60,909 bases of DNA, taken from assembly GCA_014695175.1 (NCBI GenBank), contig JACJNV010000367.1:1-60909 (forward strand), in the 5' to 3' direction. Both the position numbers and the translations under genes were made by a program. A model generated the notes under the pieces. The model had not been told where the DNA came from. It saw nothing but the letters and a program-made list of their open reading frames with translations, and ran no database searches. This DNA comes from Microcoleus sp. FACHB-DQ6 (GTDB lineage: Bacteria > Cyanobacteriota > Cyanobacteriia > Cyanobacteriales > Microcoleaceae). Below are positions 33,777 to 42,458 of this stretch, piece after piece (position 1 is the first letter of the stretch; each line of letters begins with the position of its first letter).

Positions 33777-36539
33777 ATGAACTCTGAACGCGAACAAGCC
33801 TATCTCAACCTGATAAATCAACTGCTAACCTGTCCCAGCGGCGAAGAAGCGCAGGTATTAGAGACTCACCCGGAATTGCTGGATGATGGCTTGGTGGCGA
33901 CAATGCTAGAAGAGGCAGAGAATCTTAGAAGATTTGGGCAACTAAATAACGCTAATCGGTTGATGAATTGTGCCGGGATACTGCTTGGGATGAATGACAA
34001 CACCTCAGTGGCAGTCACCCGAAAAGCAGAAGCAGAGAGACTGTTACAACAAGGCACTCAGCAGTTTAACATTAGTCAATTTCGAGAAGCTTTGCAGTTT
34101 TGGGAACAGGCATTAACTATCTATCGGGAAATCGGAGATCGCAAAGGAGAAGCCGCTTCCCTCGGCAATTTGGGGGCTGCTTACCGATCCCTAGGGCAAT
34201 TTCACAGGGCGATCGAATTTCACCAACAGCAATTAGAGATTTCACGGGAAATCGGAGAGGGTCAAGCAGAAGCGAATTCCCTCGGCAGTTTGGGCAATGC
34301 TTACTATTCCCTAGGGCAATTCCACAAAGCGATCGATTTTTACAAACAGTTATTAAAGATTTCACAGGAAATTGGATATCGCCAAGGAGAAGCTATTTCT
34401 CTCGGCAATTTGGGCGCTTCTTACTATTCCCTAGGGCAATTCCACAAAGCGAGCGAATTTCACCAACAGTATTTAGAGATTTCACGGGAAATCGGAAATC
34501 GCCAAGGAGAAGCTATTTCTCTCGGCAATTTGGGCAATGCTTACCAATCCCTAGGGCAATACCAGGAAGCGATCACTTTTTACAAACAGTCTTTAGAGAT
34601 TCAACGAGAAATCGGCGATCGCCAAGGAGAGTCAATTGCTCTCAACAATTTGGGAGAGAATTTACTAAAAACTAACCAACTTACTGAATCTGAAACAGCA
34701 CTTCGTGCCTCAATCCAAATTCGTGAAACTTTGCGTTCAGAATTAGTCAATAATGACCATAAAGCCTCAATCTTTGAAACCCAAGTATATGCCTATCGCA
34801 ATCTACAACAAGTCCTAGTCGCTCAAACTAAATTTGATGAAGCCTTAGAAATATCAGAAATGTCGCGCACCCGTGCCTTCGTCGAGTTATTGCGACAAAC
34901 CTTATTAACAACCTCCCCTCATTCCCCCCCTTATCAAGGGGAGGAAGAAGAGTTATCTCAATTCCTCCCTCTTAAGCCCCCCCTTACCAAGGGGGGGTTG
35001 GGGGGGTTATCAATTCCCAAAATCCAACAAATCGCCCGTGACAGAAACTCCACAATAGTTGAATATTCAGTTATCGATTCAGACATCATTTACATCTGGG
35101 TAATCCAACCAAACGGCAACATCACCCATCGCGCCGCCAACCCCGAACCCCTCAACCAACAAAACCAAACCCTCAAACAAATCATCCTCAAAGCCCGCGT
35201 CTCCATCGGCACCGTAGAAACCGACGACGAAGGCAACAAAATTCAGCTAGAATCCCAGTACAATCGAGACGAAACAGGCCGCTTTCCCCTCTTGCAACTC
35301 CTCCATCAAATTCTGATCGAACCCATCATCGACTTGCTACCCGTTGATGCCAATTCCCCCATCATCTTCGTCCCCCACTACGACTTATTTTTAGTTTCCT
35401 TCGCCGCCTTGCAAGATAGCAACAACCGCTACCTAATCGAAAATCATACCCTCCTCACCAGCGCATCCATCCAAGTATTAGAAATCACCCGCGAACATCA
35501 AAACCGAGTGCGAGGATTGAGACAAACCGCCCTGATTGTCGGCGATCCAACCATCGCCGCCAAATTCAAGGAAAACCCCTACCAACTCTGCCAAATTCCC
35601 AGGGCAAAAGAAGCCGCCGAAGCCATTGCCGCAACTTTAGGAACCGAAGCAATTAGCGGAGAACAAGCCACAAAAGTCGCCATTTTAGAGAAGATGCTAA
35701 ACACCCGCATCGTCCATTTATCCGCCCACGGACTCCTGGACGATTTCCAAGGTTCCGGCATCCCCGGCGCGATTATTTTAGCACCATCAGGAGACACCGA
35801 CGACGGCGCGCTTAACGCCGCAGAAATTTTGCAATTAAAACTCGATTCCGAACTCGTAGTATTAAGCGCGTGCAGCACCGGAGGCGGTAAAATCACCGGA
35901 GATGGAGTCATCGGATTGTCGCGCTGCTTCATCCTCGCCGGAGTCCCCAGCATCATCGTTTCCCTGTGGAATATGGGTGCGCCACCAGCCAAATTGCTAA
36001 TGACAGAATTCTACGAAAATTTAGCACGGGGCGACAATCGAGCAGCAGCCTTGCGGTGTGCTATGCTAACCACAAAAGATGAATTTATGAGTCCCGAAGA
36101 TTGGGCACCATTCACCATAATTGGCGAAACCGAAACTTTACTGCTGTCAACAGAAAAAATAGATTTAAGGAGATTAGTAATGTCACTTCCCGATGATGCC
36201 ACACCCGAACAAATTGTGGCAGGTTTAACTAAGTTATTGAAAGTCTCCGATCCAAAGCTATTTGTCGAACACTTATCAGCGCTTGATGTTTCTGAGATAG
36301 AAAATGTGAATATTACCGCCCAAAAAATCAAGGAATGGTGTGAAACTCGACCTAAAATTGAACTGAATTTAGAAAGCAAAATCGCTCAAATGGGTGCAGG
36401 CGGGACTGATAGCGATGCACCGGAGGAAATCGTCAGGGAGCTTTGCGAAACGCTGAAGGAAAGTTATATTCGACTGGGTTTGCCTCTGTCGTCTGCGCCG
36501 CCTGCACCGCCAACAAATAATCCAGAAACACCTTCCTAG
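33777..36539 (+). CDS. TPR-CHAT caspase-like protease
   Basis: 920 residues. N-terminal helical cap (EREQAYLNLINQLLTCPSGE), then six or so TPR units (about residues 90-330), then a CHAT (caspase HetF-associated with TPRs) peptidase from about 510. Catalytic dyad: histidine 651 in LSAHGLLD and cysteine 699 in LSACSTGGG; the rest of the core is GDGVIGLSRCFILAGVPSII. A C-terminal tail (about 795-920, SLPDDATPEQIVAGL...) is not a family I know. CHAT proteases cut partner proteins, often in bacterial immunity. Four TPR repeats are almost identical at the DNA level with 120-base spacing. A repeat-derived insert sits at residues 379-413. Start at 33777; an earlier Met at 33741 lies in repeat-like sequence. 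Confidence 0.88.
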   Translation: MNSEREQAYLNLINQLLTCPSGEEAQVLETHPELLDDGLVATMLEEAENLRRFGQLNNANRLMNCAGILLGMNDNTSVAVTRKAEAERLLQQGTQQFNISQFREALQFWEQALTIYREIGDRKGEAASLGNLGAAYRSLGQFHRAIEFHQQQLEISREIGEGQAEANSLGSLGNAYYSLGQFHKAIDFYKQLLKISQEIGYRQGEAISLGNLGASYYSLGQFHKASEFHQQYLEISREIGNRQGEAISLGNLGNAYQSLGQYQEAITFYKQSLEIQREIGDRQGESIALNNLGENLLKTNQLTESETALRASIQIRETLRSELVNNDHKASIFETQVYAYRNLQQVLVAQTKFDEALEISEMSRTRAFVELLRQTLLTTSPHSPPYQGEEEELSQFLPLKPPLTKGGLGGLSIPKIQQIARDRNSTIVEYSVIDSDIIYIWVIQPNGNITHRAANPEPLNQQNQTLKQIILKARVSIGTVETDDEGNKIQLESQYNRDETGRFPLLQLLHQILIEPIIDLLPVDANSPIIFVPHYDLFLVSFAALQDSNNRYLIENHTLLTSASIQVLEITREHQNRVRGLRQTALIVGDPTIAAKFKENPYQLCQIPRAKEAAEAIAATLGTEAISGEQATKVAILEKMLNTRIVHLSAHGLLDDFQGSGIPGAIILAPSGDTDDGALNAAEILQLKLDSELVVLSACSTGGGKITGDGVIGLSRCFILAGVPSIIVSLWNMGAPPAKLLMTEFYENLARGDNRAAALRCAMLTTKDEFMSPEDWAPFTIIGETETLLLSTEKIDLRRLVMSLPDDATPEQIVAGLTKLLKVSDPKLFVEHLSALDVSEIENVNITAQKIKEWCETRPKIELNLESKIAQMGAGGTDSDAPEEIVRELCETLKESYIRLGLPLSSAPPAPPTNNPETPS
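34911..35015. repeat. In-frame repeat insert within the CHAT gene
   Basis: CCCCCTTATCAAGGGG and CCCCCCCTTACCAAGGGGGGG lie about 70 bases apart, a known REP-like palindrome style of cyanobacteria. They are translated as PPYQGEEEELSQF and PLTKGGLGGL between the TPR region and the CHAT domain. Confidence 0.8.
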
Positions 36540-36562
36540 AAGACAAACCATAAAATTCTTGT

Positions 36563-36585
36563 GGGGTGGGCATCTTGCCCGCCCC
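36563..36585 (+). terminator. Hairpin between the CHAT gene and its partner
   Basis: GGGGTGGGC, loop ATCTT, GCCCGCCCC: 9-base stem with one G-T pair. This sequence is widespread in Oscillatoriales spacers. There is no T-run, so it may attenuate rather than end transcription. Confidence 0.5.
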
Positions 36586-36629
36586 AAATATCTGATAGAA
36601 ATACTCGAAAACATCTCAAAAACTTGATT

Positions 36630-38111
36630 ATGAGCCAAGAATGGCAAATTAAAAATCCCAGTATTACCCTCTATCCTTTCCACCTGCGGGATGATAGGGA
36701 CAAAGGGTATAAGCAAGTAGCAGAAAATGCCCGATATTTGTGGGAAAATCTAGCTGATAATGTCGGCAAAGAATTTAACATCAACGAACTAAACTCCCTC
36801 AGAGACAAGCTAATTTGCTACAAAAACGGTCTGTATTATCCCGACGGCGAACGGGAAAATCTGACTAACGAAGAATTGCTAATTCCAGATGGTGGAAAAA
36901 CTCTGAAGTTTCCGCAAATTATTCAGCCAGATAACCAGAAACTTGATGGTTCTATCTATGCCCTGCGAATCCACGACACTTACACGGCAGACTTGACACT
37001 TTGCTATCAAAATGTCCCTATGAAAGTAGCGGATTTAACTCGATTAAATCCCGAAGGTTGCTTGTTGCCAAATGCAATTCAACCGTCGCTGGGACAAACG
37101 TTATTGTTATATGCGGAACCAGCATTTTATGATACTTACCGGAAACTAGCTGACGAATCTGTTAAAGCTTTTGTACAGGATAAACAGCCAGCATCAGTAG
37201 ACTTTCGCGCCGAAGGAAAGTTATTCGGGAGTCCGATTTTTGAGTATGACAGCCGAGAAGATGATGCGCGTCAGCGGTGTCACATTTTAGTATGGTTGCA
37301 AGACAATCCCCAAACTACGGAATGCGTAACCTCGACGTTTTTTAACTTTTACTTGATGAATCTGCTGTGCTCTCGCGCTAAAATTGTATTTGTGTATCGA
37401 GAATCTAGGAAAAAGTATCGCAAAGCACAGCAAATAGTGGGCGAGTTAGAAAAGAAGCTTCGCGAATTGGGTGCAATAGAAAGAGAACAAAATCGACAAG
37501 TTAAGTTGCAGAAGTTAAAGGAGTTGCTGGCTGAAGTTCACCCTAAAATGTGGGCTTTTGCTAAGCAGGTGCGATATTTGCAAGAAGACAGAAATACTAT
37601 TGATACTAATGCTGAAAATTATGCTGAGGCTTTGACAAGAATTACAAGTTTGTGCATCCCAGGCGACAATCTGGATTTTTGGCAGAGGTTTCTAGATTTA
37701 GCGGAGGATAAATATCAGCGGGAAATTGAAATAGATTTAAACTACGTGATTGCTAGTCAAAATTTGTTCCATCAGTCGATATCCACTGTGCGGGGGATGG
37801 TCGAAATCGAACAGGTGGAATTGGACAGGGAACAGATGGAATTATACAAGCAACAGGAAGACAGGGAGAAAAAGCGCGATCGCCAGCTTGAGAATATCAT
37901 CTTTTTTGTCGGAACTGCGATCGGCGGCGGACAAATCTTTTCCGCCGCCTATCCTCTAATCAACGATACACCGATTCAATGGCAACCCGATTTTTCTCTA
38001 CCGCTGCATCCCTTTGCTGCGACAATTATCTGGAGTGTGCTGTTTGGCTTACTATTTGGCTTGTTAATCCTGGGTATCGCCGTGTTGGTAAGGAAAACTT
38101 TTCTCCGATAA
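36630..38111 (+). CDS. Two-helix membrane protein next to the CHAT protease
   Basis: About 493 residues. The long soluble N-terminal part (about 1-410) has no recognised domain; it contains a helical stretch rich in charged residues (AQQIVGELEKKLRELGAIER) and a second near 380 (EIEQVELDREQMELYKQQED). Two hydrophobic helices close the protein: NIIFFVGTAIGGGQIFSAAY at about 423-445 and FAATIIWSVLFGLLFGLLILG near 465-488, with a basic end. The shape, large cytosolic sensor plus two C-terminal helices, recalls CorA-like or pore-forming effectors. Distance to the CHAT gene is 90 bases, same strand, so co-transcription is likely. The Met at 36630 was chosen because an earlier GTG is inside the hairpin repeat. 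Confidence 0.75.
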   Translation: MSQEWQIKNPSITLYPFHLRDDRDKGYKQVAENARYLWENLADNVGKEFNINELNSLRDKLICYKNGLYYPDGERENLTNEELLIPDGGKTLKFPQIIQPDNQKLDGSIYALRIHDTYTADLTLCYQNVPMKVADLTRLNPEGCLLPNAIQPSLGQTLLLYAEPAFYDTYRKLADESVKAFVQDKQPASVDFRAEGKLFGSPIFEYDSREDDARQRCHILVWLQDNPQTTECVTSTFFNFYLMNLLCSRAKIVFVYRESRKKYRKAQQIVGELEKKLRELGAIEREQNRQVKLQKLKELLAEVHPKMWAFAKQVRYLQEDRNTIDTNAENYAEALTRITSLCIPGDNLDFWQRFLDLAEDKYQREIEIDLNYVIASQNLFHQSISTVRGMVEIEQVELDREQMELYKQQEDREKKRDRQLENIIFFVGTAIGGGQIFSAAYPLINDTPIQWQPDFSLPLHPFAATIIWSVLFGLLFGLLILGIAVLVRKTFLR

Positions 38112-38141
38112 TTTGGATTTAGGACTTACGCATAAAACCAA

Positions 38142-38205
38142 AGAAACCGGGTTTTTCGGGGTTTTTGGGCTGTGTAACAATATTCTCGGAAAAAACCCGG
38201 TTTCT
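38142..38205. terminator. Inverted repeat between convergent genes
   Basis: AGAAACCGGGTTTTT at 38142-38156 and AAAAACCCGGTTTCT at 38191-38205 are perfect 15-base arms. This lies between the membrane protein and the convergent S4 gene and may end both transcripts. The motif is also a dispersed cyanobacterial repeat. Confidence 0.65.
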
Positions 38206-38215
38206 GGGCTATAAA

Positions 38216-38995
38216 TTACAAATATCGAGTTAACTGGACTCGATAGCGTTCCTTCTTAGTAACAGCAACTTCCCCAATTTCCAATCTTCCCTTGCCGGTA
38301 ACAGCAATTAAATCTCCCGACTTGACATTATAACTAGCTTGAGTAACGTCTTTCCAGTTAACTCGCACGTCGCCACTATCAATTAAATCGGCCATTTTGC
38401 TGCGAGACATTGCGAATCCAGCCGATGCGACAGCATCCAATCTCATGGATGCTTCAACCGTTGTCATTTCTTTCTTTTTGGGTTCTCTAATTTTGAGTTC
38501 GCTCAACTCAATGCGCCGCGTTTGCACAGGAACCGATCGCACTTGTTGCAAACTCATCTCCAAATACTCTACCATCTCCGGCATAACAATGGCTTGCGCG
38601 CCGCGTTCTCCCAAAACAATCACATCGCCAGTTTTCTCGCGGACAATTCCCGTACCCAACATCGCCCCCAAAAAGTCGCGGTGAGAAGCTGTATCGAACA
38701 AGAAATTGCCAGCGATTTCTACCGCAGCAACGTTAACGCTAGCAGAGTCGATCGGGATATCCGATCGCGCGATCGCAATTCTTTGTCTTTCAGCTTGCGG
38801 GTAGCCGCCCCAAGCCACTACTTCCACGTCTGTTAACCGCTTAAATACCGTCAGAGTGTCCGCCAATTCTGGAGGCGACAGAAAATCACTCTGAGTAACT
38901 TCCCAAGTTTTAATTGCTTGTTCCGCTTGGTCGAGTGCCCGTGCCACACATTCGCGGTTTTCGATGCCTTTTAACAGTTCTTCTCTTGGTAACAT
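38216..38995 (-). CDS. Photosystem II S4-domain RNA-binding protein
   Basis: 259 residues, YlmH-like. N-terminal part (MLPREELLKGIENRECVARA...), middle domain with GTGIVREKTGDVIVLGERGAQ, and a C-terminal S4 RNA-binding domain from about 181 (MRLDAVASAGFAMSRSKMADLIDSG, DVRVNWKDVTQ). The family is known in cyanobacteria and plastids and was linked to photosystem II; a role in RNA or ribosome handling is likely for the S4 fold. Convergent with the gene before it. Confidence 0.88.
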   Translation of the reverse strand: MLPREELLKGIENRECVARALDQAEQAIKTWEVTQSDFLSPPELADTLTVFKRLTDVEVVAWGGYPQAERQRIAIARSDIPIDSASVNVAAVEIAGNFLFDTASHRDFLGAMLGTGIVREKTGDVIVLGERGAQAIVMPEMVEYLEMSLQQVRSVPVQTRRIELSELKIREPKKKEMTTVEASMRLDAVASAGFAMSRSKMADLIDSGDVRVNWKDVTQASYNVKSGDLIAVTGKGRLEIGEVAVTKKERYRVQLTRYL

Positions 38996-39166
38996 CAGTT
39001 AATGCTAGATTCTAATTTGAAATTGCCAAAGCTTGCTGTAACTACAAAGTCTACTTTTTTAACAGTCGCACTACTTTAATTATAGTCTAAGATAATCCAA
39101 TAACGAACTTATGATTTTTGGGACTCGCAAAGCTGATATGATGAACATGATTATTGTACCAAATGT

Positions 39167-40213
39167 ATGAAGTCCTCGAGTTTAAGCAAGGTTAATATTT
39201 CAACGCGGTTGCTGTGTCAGGAAGCAGCCGAACCGTTGAAACAAGCGCTACAGGATAAAAGCCTTGTACCCGAGGAAGCAACGGCATTACTAACAGCAGA
39301 CGAGCAACGCGCCATTCCTGCCATCAGCAAAAATAAGGCGTTAATCCAGGAAATTCAGAATCGGGTGCAAGGGTTGCCATCTTTCCATTCCCTGCTACAG
39401 GGCGATAGCCGAAACTTGACACATATTCCCGATGAAAGCGTACATCTGGTAGTCACATCGCCCCCGTACTGGAATTTAAAAGAATATCTCAAAAATCTCA
39501 ACCAGCTTGGCGAAATAGCAGACTACGAAAAGTTTTTGCAGGAGCTCGATCGAGTATGGCAGCAGGTATGGCGGGTTTTAGTCCCCGGCGGACGGCTGGT
39601 GATTGTGGTGGGCGATGTCTGTGTTGCCCGCAGGCGGTTTGGCAGGCACATGGTATTTCCCCTGCACGCGAGTATTCAGGAACACTGTCGCCATTTGGGA
39701 TTTGATAACCTCGCACCGATTATCTGGTACAAAATCGCCAATGCTTCCCTGGAAGCTGCGGGGAATGGCACCAGTTTTCTCGGCAAACCTTATGAGCCCG
39801 GAGGTGTGATCAAAAACGACATCGAATTTATCCTGATGCAGCGCAAACCGGGCGGCTACCGCAGTCCCACTCTCACAGCACGGGTATTGTCCGTAATACC
39901 GGAAACTCTCCACCGACAGTGGTTTCAACAGATTTGGCAGGATATCAAAGGCGCTTCCACCAAGCAACACCCCGCCCCATATCCTTTGGAACTGGCAGAA
40001 CGACTGGTGCGGATGTTTTCTTTTGCAGGGGACACGGTACTTGACCCATTTATGGGGACAGGAACAACCTGCGTAGCCGCCGCCAACTGGGGGCGCAACA
40101 GTATCGGGGTAGATGTGGAGCCAACTTACCATCAGCTAGCGCTGAAACGGATGCAGGAGACGTATGGCTTGCGCGTAGTCTACGACAGAACTATGGGGGA
40201 GGTTGCTGAATGA
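39167..40213 (+). CDS. DNA methyltransferase of a type II restriction-modification system
   Basis: 348 residues, beta-class amino-methyltransferase (motif order IV then I): catalytic TSPPYW at 97-102, AdoMet-binding DPFMGTGTT at 293-301, followed by IGVDVEPTYHQLA. SPPY favours N4-cytosine, though N6-adenine is possible. It protects host DNA from the partner endonuclease, whose start overlaps its stop by 4 bases (ATGA). The sequence CTCGAG sits in its codons 3-5. The pair is GC-richer than its neighbours and poor in HIP1 sites, so transfer is likely. Confidence 0.92.
   Translation: MKSSSLSKVNISTRLLCQEAAEPLKQALQDKSLVPEEATALLTADEQRAIPAISKNKALIQEIQNRVQGLPSFHSLLQGDSRNLTHIPDESVHLVVTSPPYWNLKEYLKNLNQLGEIADYEKFLQELDRVWQQVWRVLVPGGRLVIVVGDVCVARRRFGRHMVFPLHASIQEHCRHLGFDNLAPIIWYKIANASLEAAGNGTSFLGKPYEPGGVIKNDIEFILMQRKPGGYRSPTLTARVLSVIPETLHRQWFQQIWQDIKGASTKQHPAPYPLELAERLVRMFSFAGDTVLDPFMGTGTTCVAAANWGRNSIGVDVEPTYHQLALKRMQETYGLRVVYDRTMGEVAE
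39175..39180. other. CTCGAG site at the start of the methyltransferase gene
   Basis: One CTCGAG hexamer, the recognition sequence of the PaeR7I/XhoI group to which the partner endonuclease seems to belong, lies nine bases inside the gene. Methylation here might influence its own expression. Confidence 0.6.
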
Positions 40214-40941
40214 CGAAACAGACACCCACTATCCCCGATGATGTCTTCCGGGAGGCGGTGCAGGGTTTCTGGGATACCCGCATCGCCCAGGCACAAGCCC
40301 AGGTGCTAGCTGGCAAGGTTGACCAGGGGAACCGCAGTGCGGTGACAGGCGGCAAGCAGATGGACGGTTTCATCCTGACGCTGACTAATTTCTTGCTCGC
40401 TGTAGGTGTTCCTCAAAACCATATCCATGTTAAAAAAAGCCTAACCGTTATACCGGGGTTCTTTCGCCCGACCAAGATGTACGACTTTTTGGTGGTAAAC
40501 CGAGAAAAACGGCAACTCAAGGTAGTCATTGAGTTGAAGAGCCAGGTTGGCAGCTTTGGCAACAACTTCAACAACCGCACAGAAGAAGCGATGGGGGCTG
40601 CTCTCGACATCTGGACAGCTTACCGGGAAGGGGTGTTTGGCGCAGCACCTCCGCCACCGTGGTTAGGATATCTGTTTGTTTTGGAAGACAGTCCTGCCTC
40701 GCGCACCCCGGTACAGGTTGCAGAACCGCATTTCGCGGTTCTGCCAGAGTTTAGAGGAGCAAGCTATGCTAAACGCTATGAACTGTTTTGTCAGAAGATG
40801 GTGCGGGAAAGGCATTTCACGGCTGCTTGCTTTTTAGTGACAGGTCGCGAACAGGCAGCACAAAATCCCAACTATACGGAGCCATGTCCAGACTTGTCGG
40901 CCGTCAATTTTTTGCAGCAGCTTATCCGGCACGCGCTGTAG
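40210..40941 (+). CDS. PaeR7I-family type II restriction endonuclease
   Basis: 243 residues. It matches the PaeR7I (XhoI-like, CTCGAG-cutting) family: NRSAVTGGKQMDGF, KMYDFLVV followed by VIELKSQVGSFGNNFNNRTEEAMG, DIWTAYREG, and a later AEPHFAVLPEFRGASYAKRYE. The catalytic PD-(D/E)xK pattern is the D of MYDF with the ELK. It is translationally coupled to the methyltransferase through the ATGA overlap, which makes methylation precede cutting. Specificity is inferred, not shown. Confidence 0.92.
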   Translation: MTKQTPTIPDDVFREAVQGFWDTRIAQAQAQVLAGKVDQGNRSAVTGGKQMDGFILTLTNFLLAVGVPQNHIHVKKSLTVIPGFFRPTKMYDFLVVNREKRQLKVVIELKSQVGSFGNNFNNRTEEAMGAALDIWTAYREGVFGAAPPPPWLGYLFVLEDSPASRTPVQVAEPHFAVLPEFRGASYAKRYELFCQKMVRERHFTAACFLVTGREQAAQNPNYTEPCPDLSAVNFLQQLIRHAL

Positions 40942-40996
40942 AGTAAGTAACAGATTTTATAGAGCCGCCACAGCAAAGGAAAATGCTTTTTTAAAA

Positions 40997-41587
40997 TTAC
41001 AAAATATCACTTAAATCCAAAACAAAACCTGGTAATACATCTTCACCTGACAGAGTTGCAGGCGAGTCTAAAATTTCCACATCTGAACCTTGACGGGAGA
41101 TTTCAACTTTTCTATTTTTGCGATCGAGCAACCATCCCAACCTCGCTCCATTTTTCACATACACTTTCATTTTAGCCCGCAATTTTTCTAGCGAGTCGGT
41201 GGTCGATCGCAATTCCACCACAAAATCTGGACAAATCGGCGCAAATTTCTCTTTCTCTTCAGCAGTTAAAGCATCCCACCTATCGCGCCGCACCCTAGCA
41301 GCATCGGGAGAAATATCTGTACCGTCGGGCATTTTAAATCCAGTTGAAGAATCAAAAGCAATTCCCAAATGCTTATTTTGACGGCTCCAACCTTCGAGTT
41401 GAAAACTTAGATCCGCATTCCGTCTGCCTGTATCGCTACTCGCAGGCGGCATAATAATTAATTCTCCCGTTGCAGTGCGTTCAAATCTTAAATCCCGGTT
41501 GTCTCTACACAACTGAAAAAACTGCTCGTCTGTTAATTCGAGCGTTAATTCTAGGGGAGAATGTAGGGGGATAGTTTGTGATTCCAT
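40997..41587 (-). CDS. Uma2 family nuclease-like protein
   Basis: 196-residue member of the Uma2 (DUF820) family, abundant in cyanobacteria, with a PD-(D/E)xK nuclease fold. Seen: LELTDEQFFQLCRDNRDLRFER, GFKMPDGTDISPDAA, and the active-site-like CPDFVVELRS, then GARLGWLLDRKNRKVEI. Function is unknown; members often sit near mobile or defence DNA, as here after the restriction pair. The Met at 41587 follows TTGGAGGC; an earlier one four codons up is less likely. Confidence 0.85.
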   Translation of the reverse strand: MESQTIPLHSPLELTLELTDEQFFQLCRDNRDLRFERTATGELIIMPPASSDTGRRNADLSFQLEGWSRQNKHLGIAFDSSTGFKMPDGTDISPDAARVRRDRWDALTAEEKEKFAPICPDFVVELRSTTDSLEKLRAKMKVYVKNGARLGWLLDRKNRKVEISRQGSDVEILDSPATLSGEDVLPGFVLDLSDIL

Positions 41588-41616
41588 AACTGCCTCCAAA
41601 TATTACACGAGTTGAA

Positions 41617-41652
41617 TGTCAACAGTCAACAGTCAACAGTCAACTGTTAACA
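41617..41652. repeat. Heptamer repeat CAACAGT
   Basis: Four to five tandem AGTCAAC units just upstream of the Uma2 gene. Confidence 0.85.
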
Positions 41653-41661
41653 AACAAATAA

Positions 41662-42168
41662 CTAAGTCTCTGTATAACCTTGGATATTTTCCGGTTCAAA
41701 CTGCTGCAAAATCTTCGCAGCTTTCCCAGTCAAATCATCAGTACCCTTAACCGCAATCAAATATTTACCCGCATTCAAACGGTTGCGGTAGGGCAAAGCA
41801 TCGCCGCTGCCAAAAGCCATGCCCCCGGCTCCGCCAACAACAAAGCTGCCCATCCCGCCGGCGATCGCACCTAGCACTCCGCCGATCGCGTGATCGCCAA
41901 TTTCGCCCGCCCACGCAAAAGTCTTCAACTGAGTCATCAGACTGAAAGTAACGCCAGCAATAAAGCCAAACGGCACCAGCCAAACAGCCATGAGTTTAGC
42001 TTGTTTATTCGCTTGCTGGTTGGGGTCGATCAAGCCAAATTCATCAGCAGTTTTGTAGCCGCGGCCCAAAATGCTCACTTGCTTCATGGGCAAGCCTTCT
42101 TTTTCCAGAGCACTGTAGGCAGCTTCGGCTTGAATTCGATCGGGCAGTACGGCGATAAGATAATTCAT
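41662..42168 (-). CDS. Glycine-rich stress-protein-like protein
   Basis: 168 residues. N-terminal MNYLIAVLPDRIQAEAAYSALEK and the VSILGR step resemble general-stress proteins of the DUF1269 type. A middle hydrophobic and glycine-rich stretch (WLVPFGFIAGVTFSL; GGVLGAIAGGMGSFVVGGAGG) suggests membrane association; a soluble alpha/beta tail ends with AAKILQQFEPENIQGY. Met at 42168 chosen; 21 earlier codons look spurious. Standalone gene upstream of serA, divergent from it. Confidence 0.7.
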   Translation of the reverse strand: MNYLIAVLPDRIQAEAAYSALEKEGLPMKQVSILGRGYKTADEFGLIDPNQQANKQAKLMAVWLVPFGFIAGVTFSLMTQLKTFAWAGEIGDHAIGGVLGAIAGGMGSFVVGGAGGMAFGSGDALPYRNRLNAGKYLIAVKGTDDLTGKAAKILQQFEPENIQGYTET

Positions 42169-42458
42169 TAGAAAACAATTCCTGATAATTAGGCTTGAAT
42201 AGCCAAAGTCTATTATAGCCCGAAAAGACATACTAGCTAAGCAGTTCGGGGATTTTAACGCGGTCAGAGAGTCCGATCGCCCGCAAAGCTAAAATATTTC
42301 ACGGAAAAAACGGCCGACCTTGACCGAATACAGATACAATTCAAACTGCACAAAGGCAAGCTTGAGCTGAGCTGTTAGATACTGCTCTAAGTCATAAGTC
42401 TCAACTTTGAGCTCGCCAACGCTCGGTCTATTTTTACTATTGCACTCAATTGCTTGCT

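Noticed and set aside
34114-34640. CRISPR-like regular repeats
   Set aside because: Spacing of 120 bases and translation into TPR units show that this is a protein repeat, not a CRISPR array. I saw no CRISPR array elsewhere.
34100-34675. 191-residue frame in another phase of the TPR repeats
   Set aside because: It is created by the 120-base repeat periodicity and shows the same unit five times with no domain.
39578-40132. 184-residue reverse frame opposite the methyltransferase
   Set aside because: It lacks any recognisable domain, while the forward frame has complete methyltransferase motifs.
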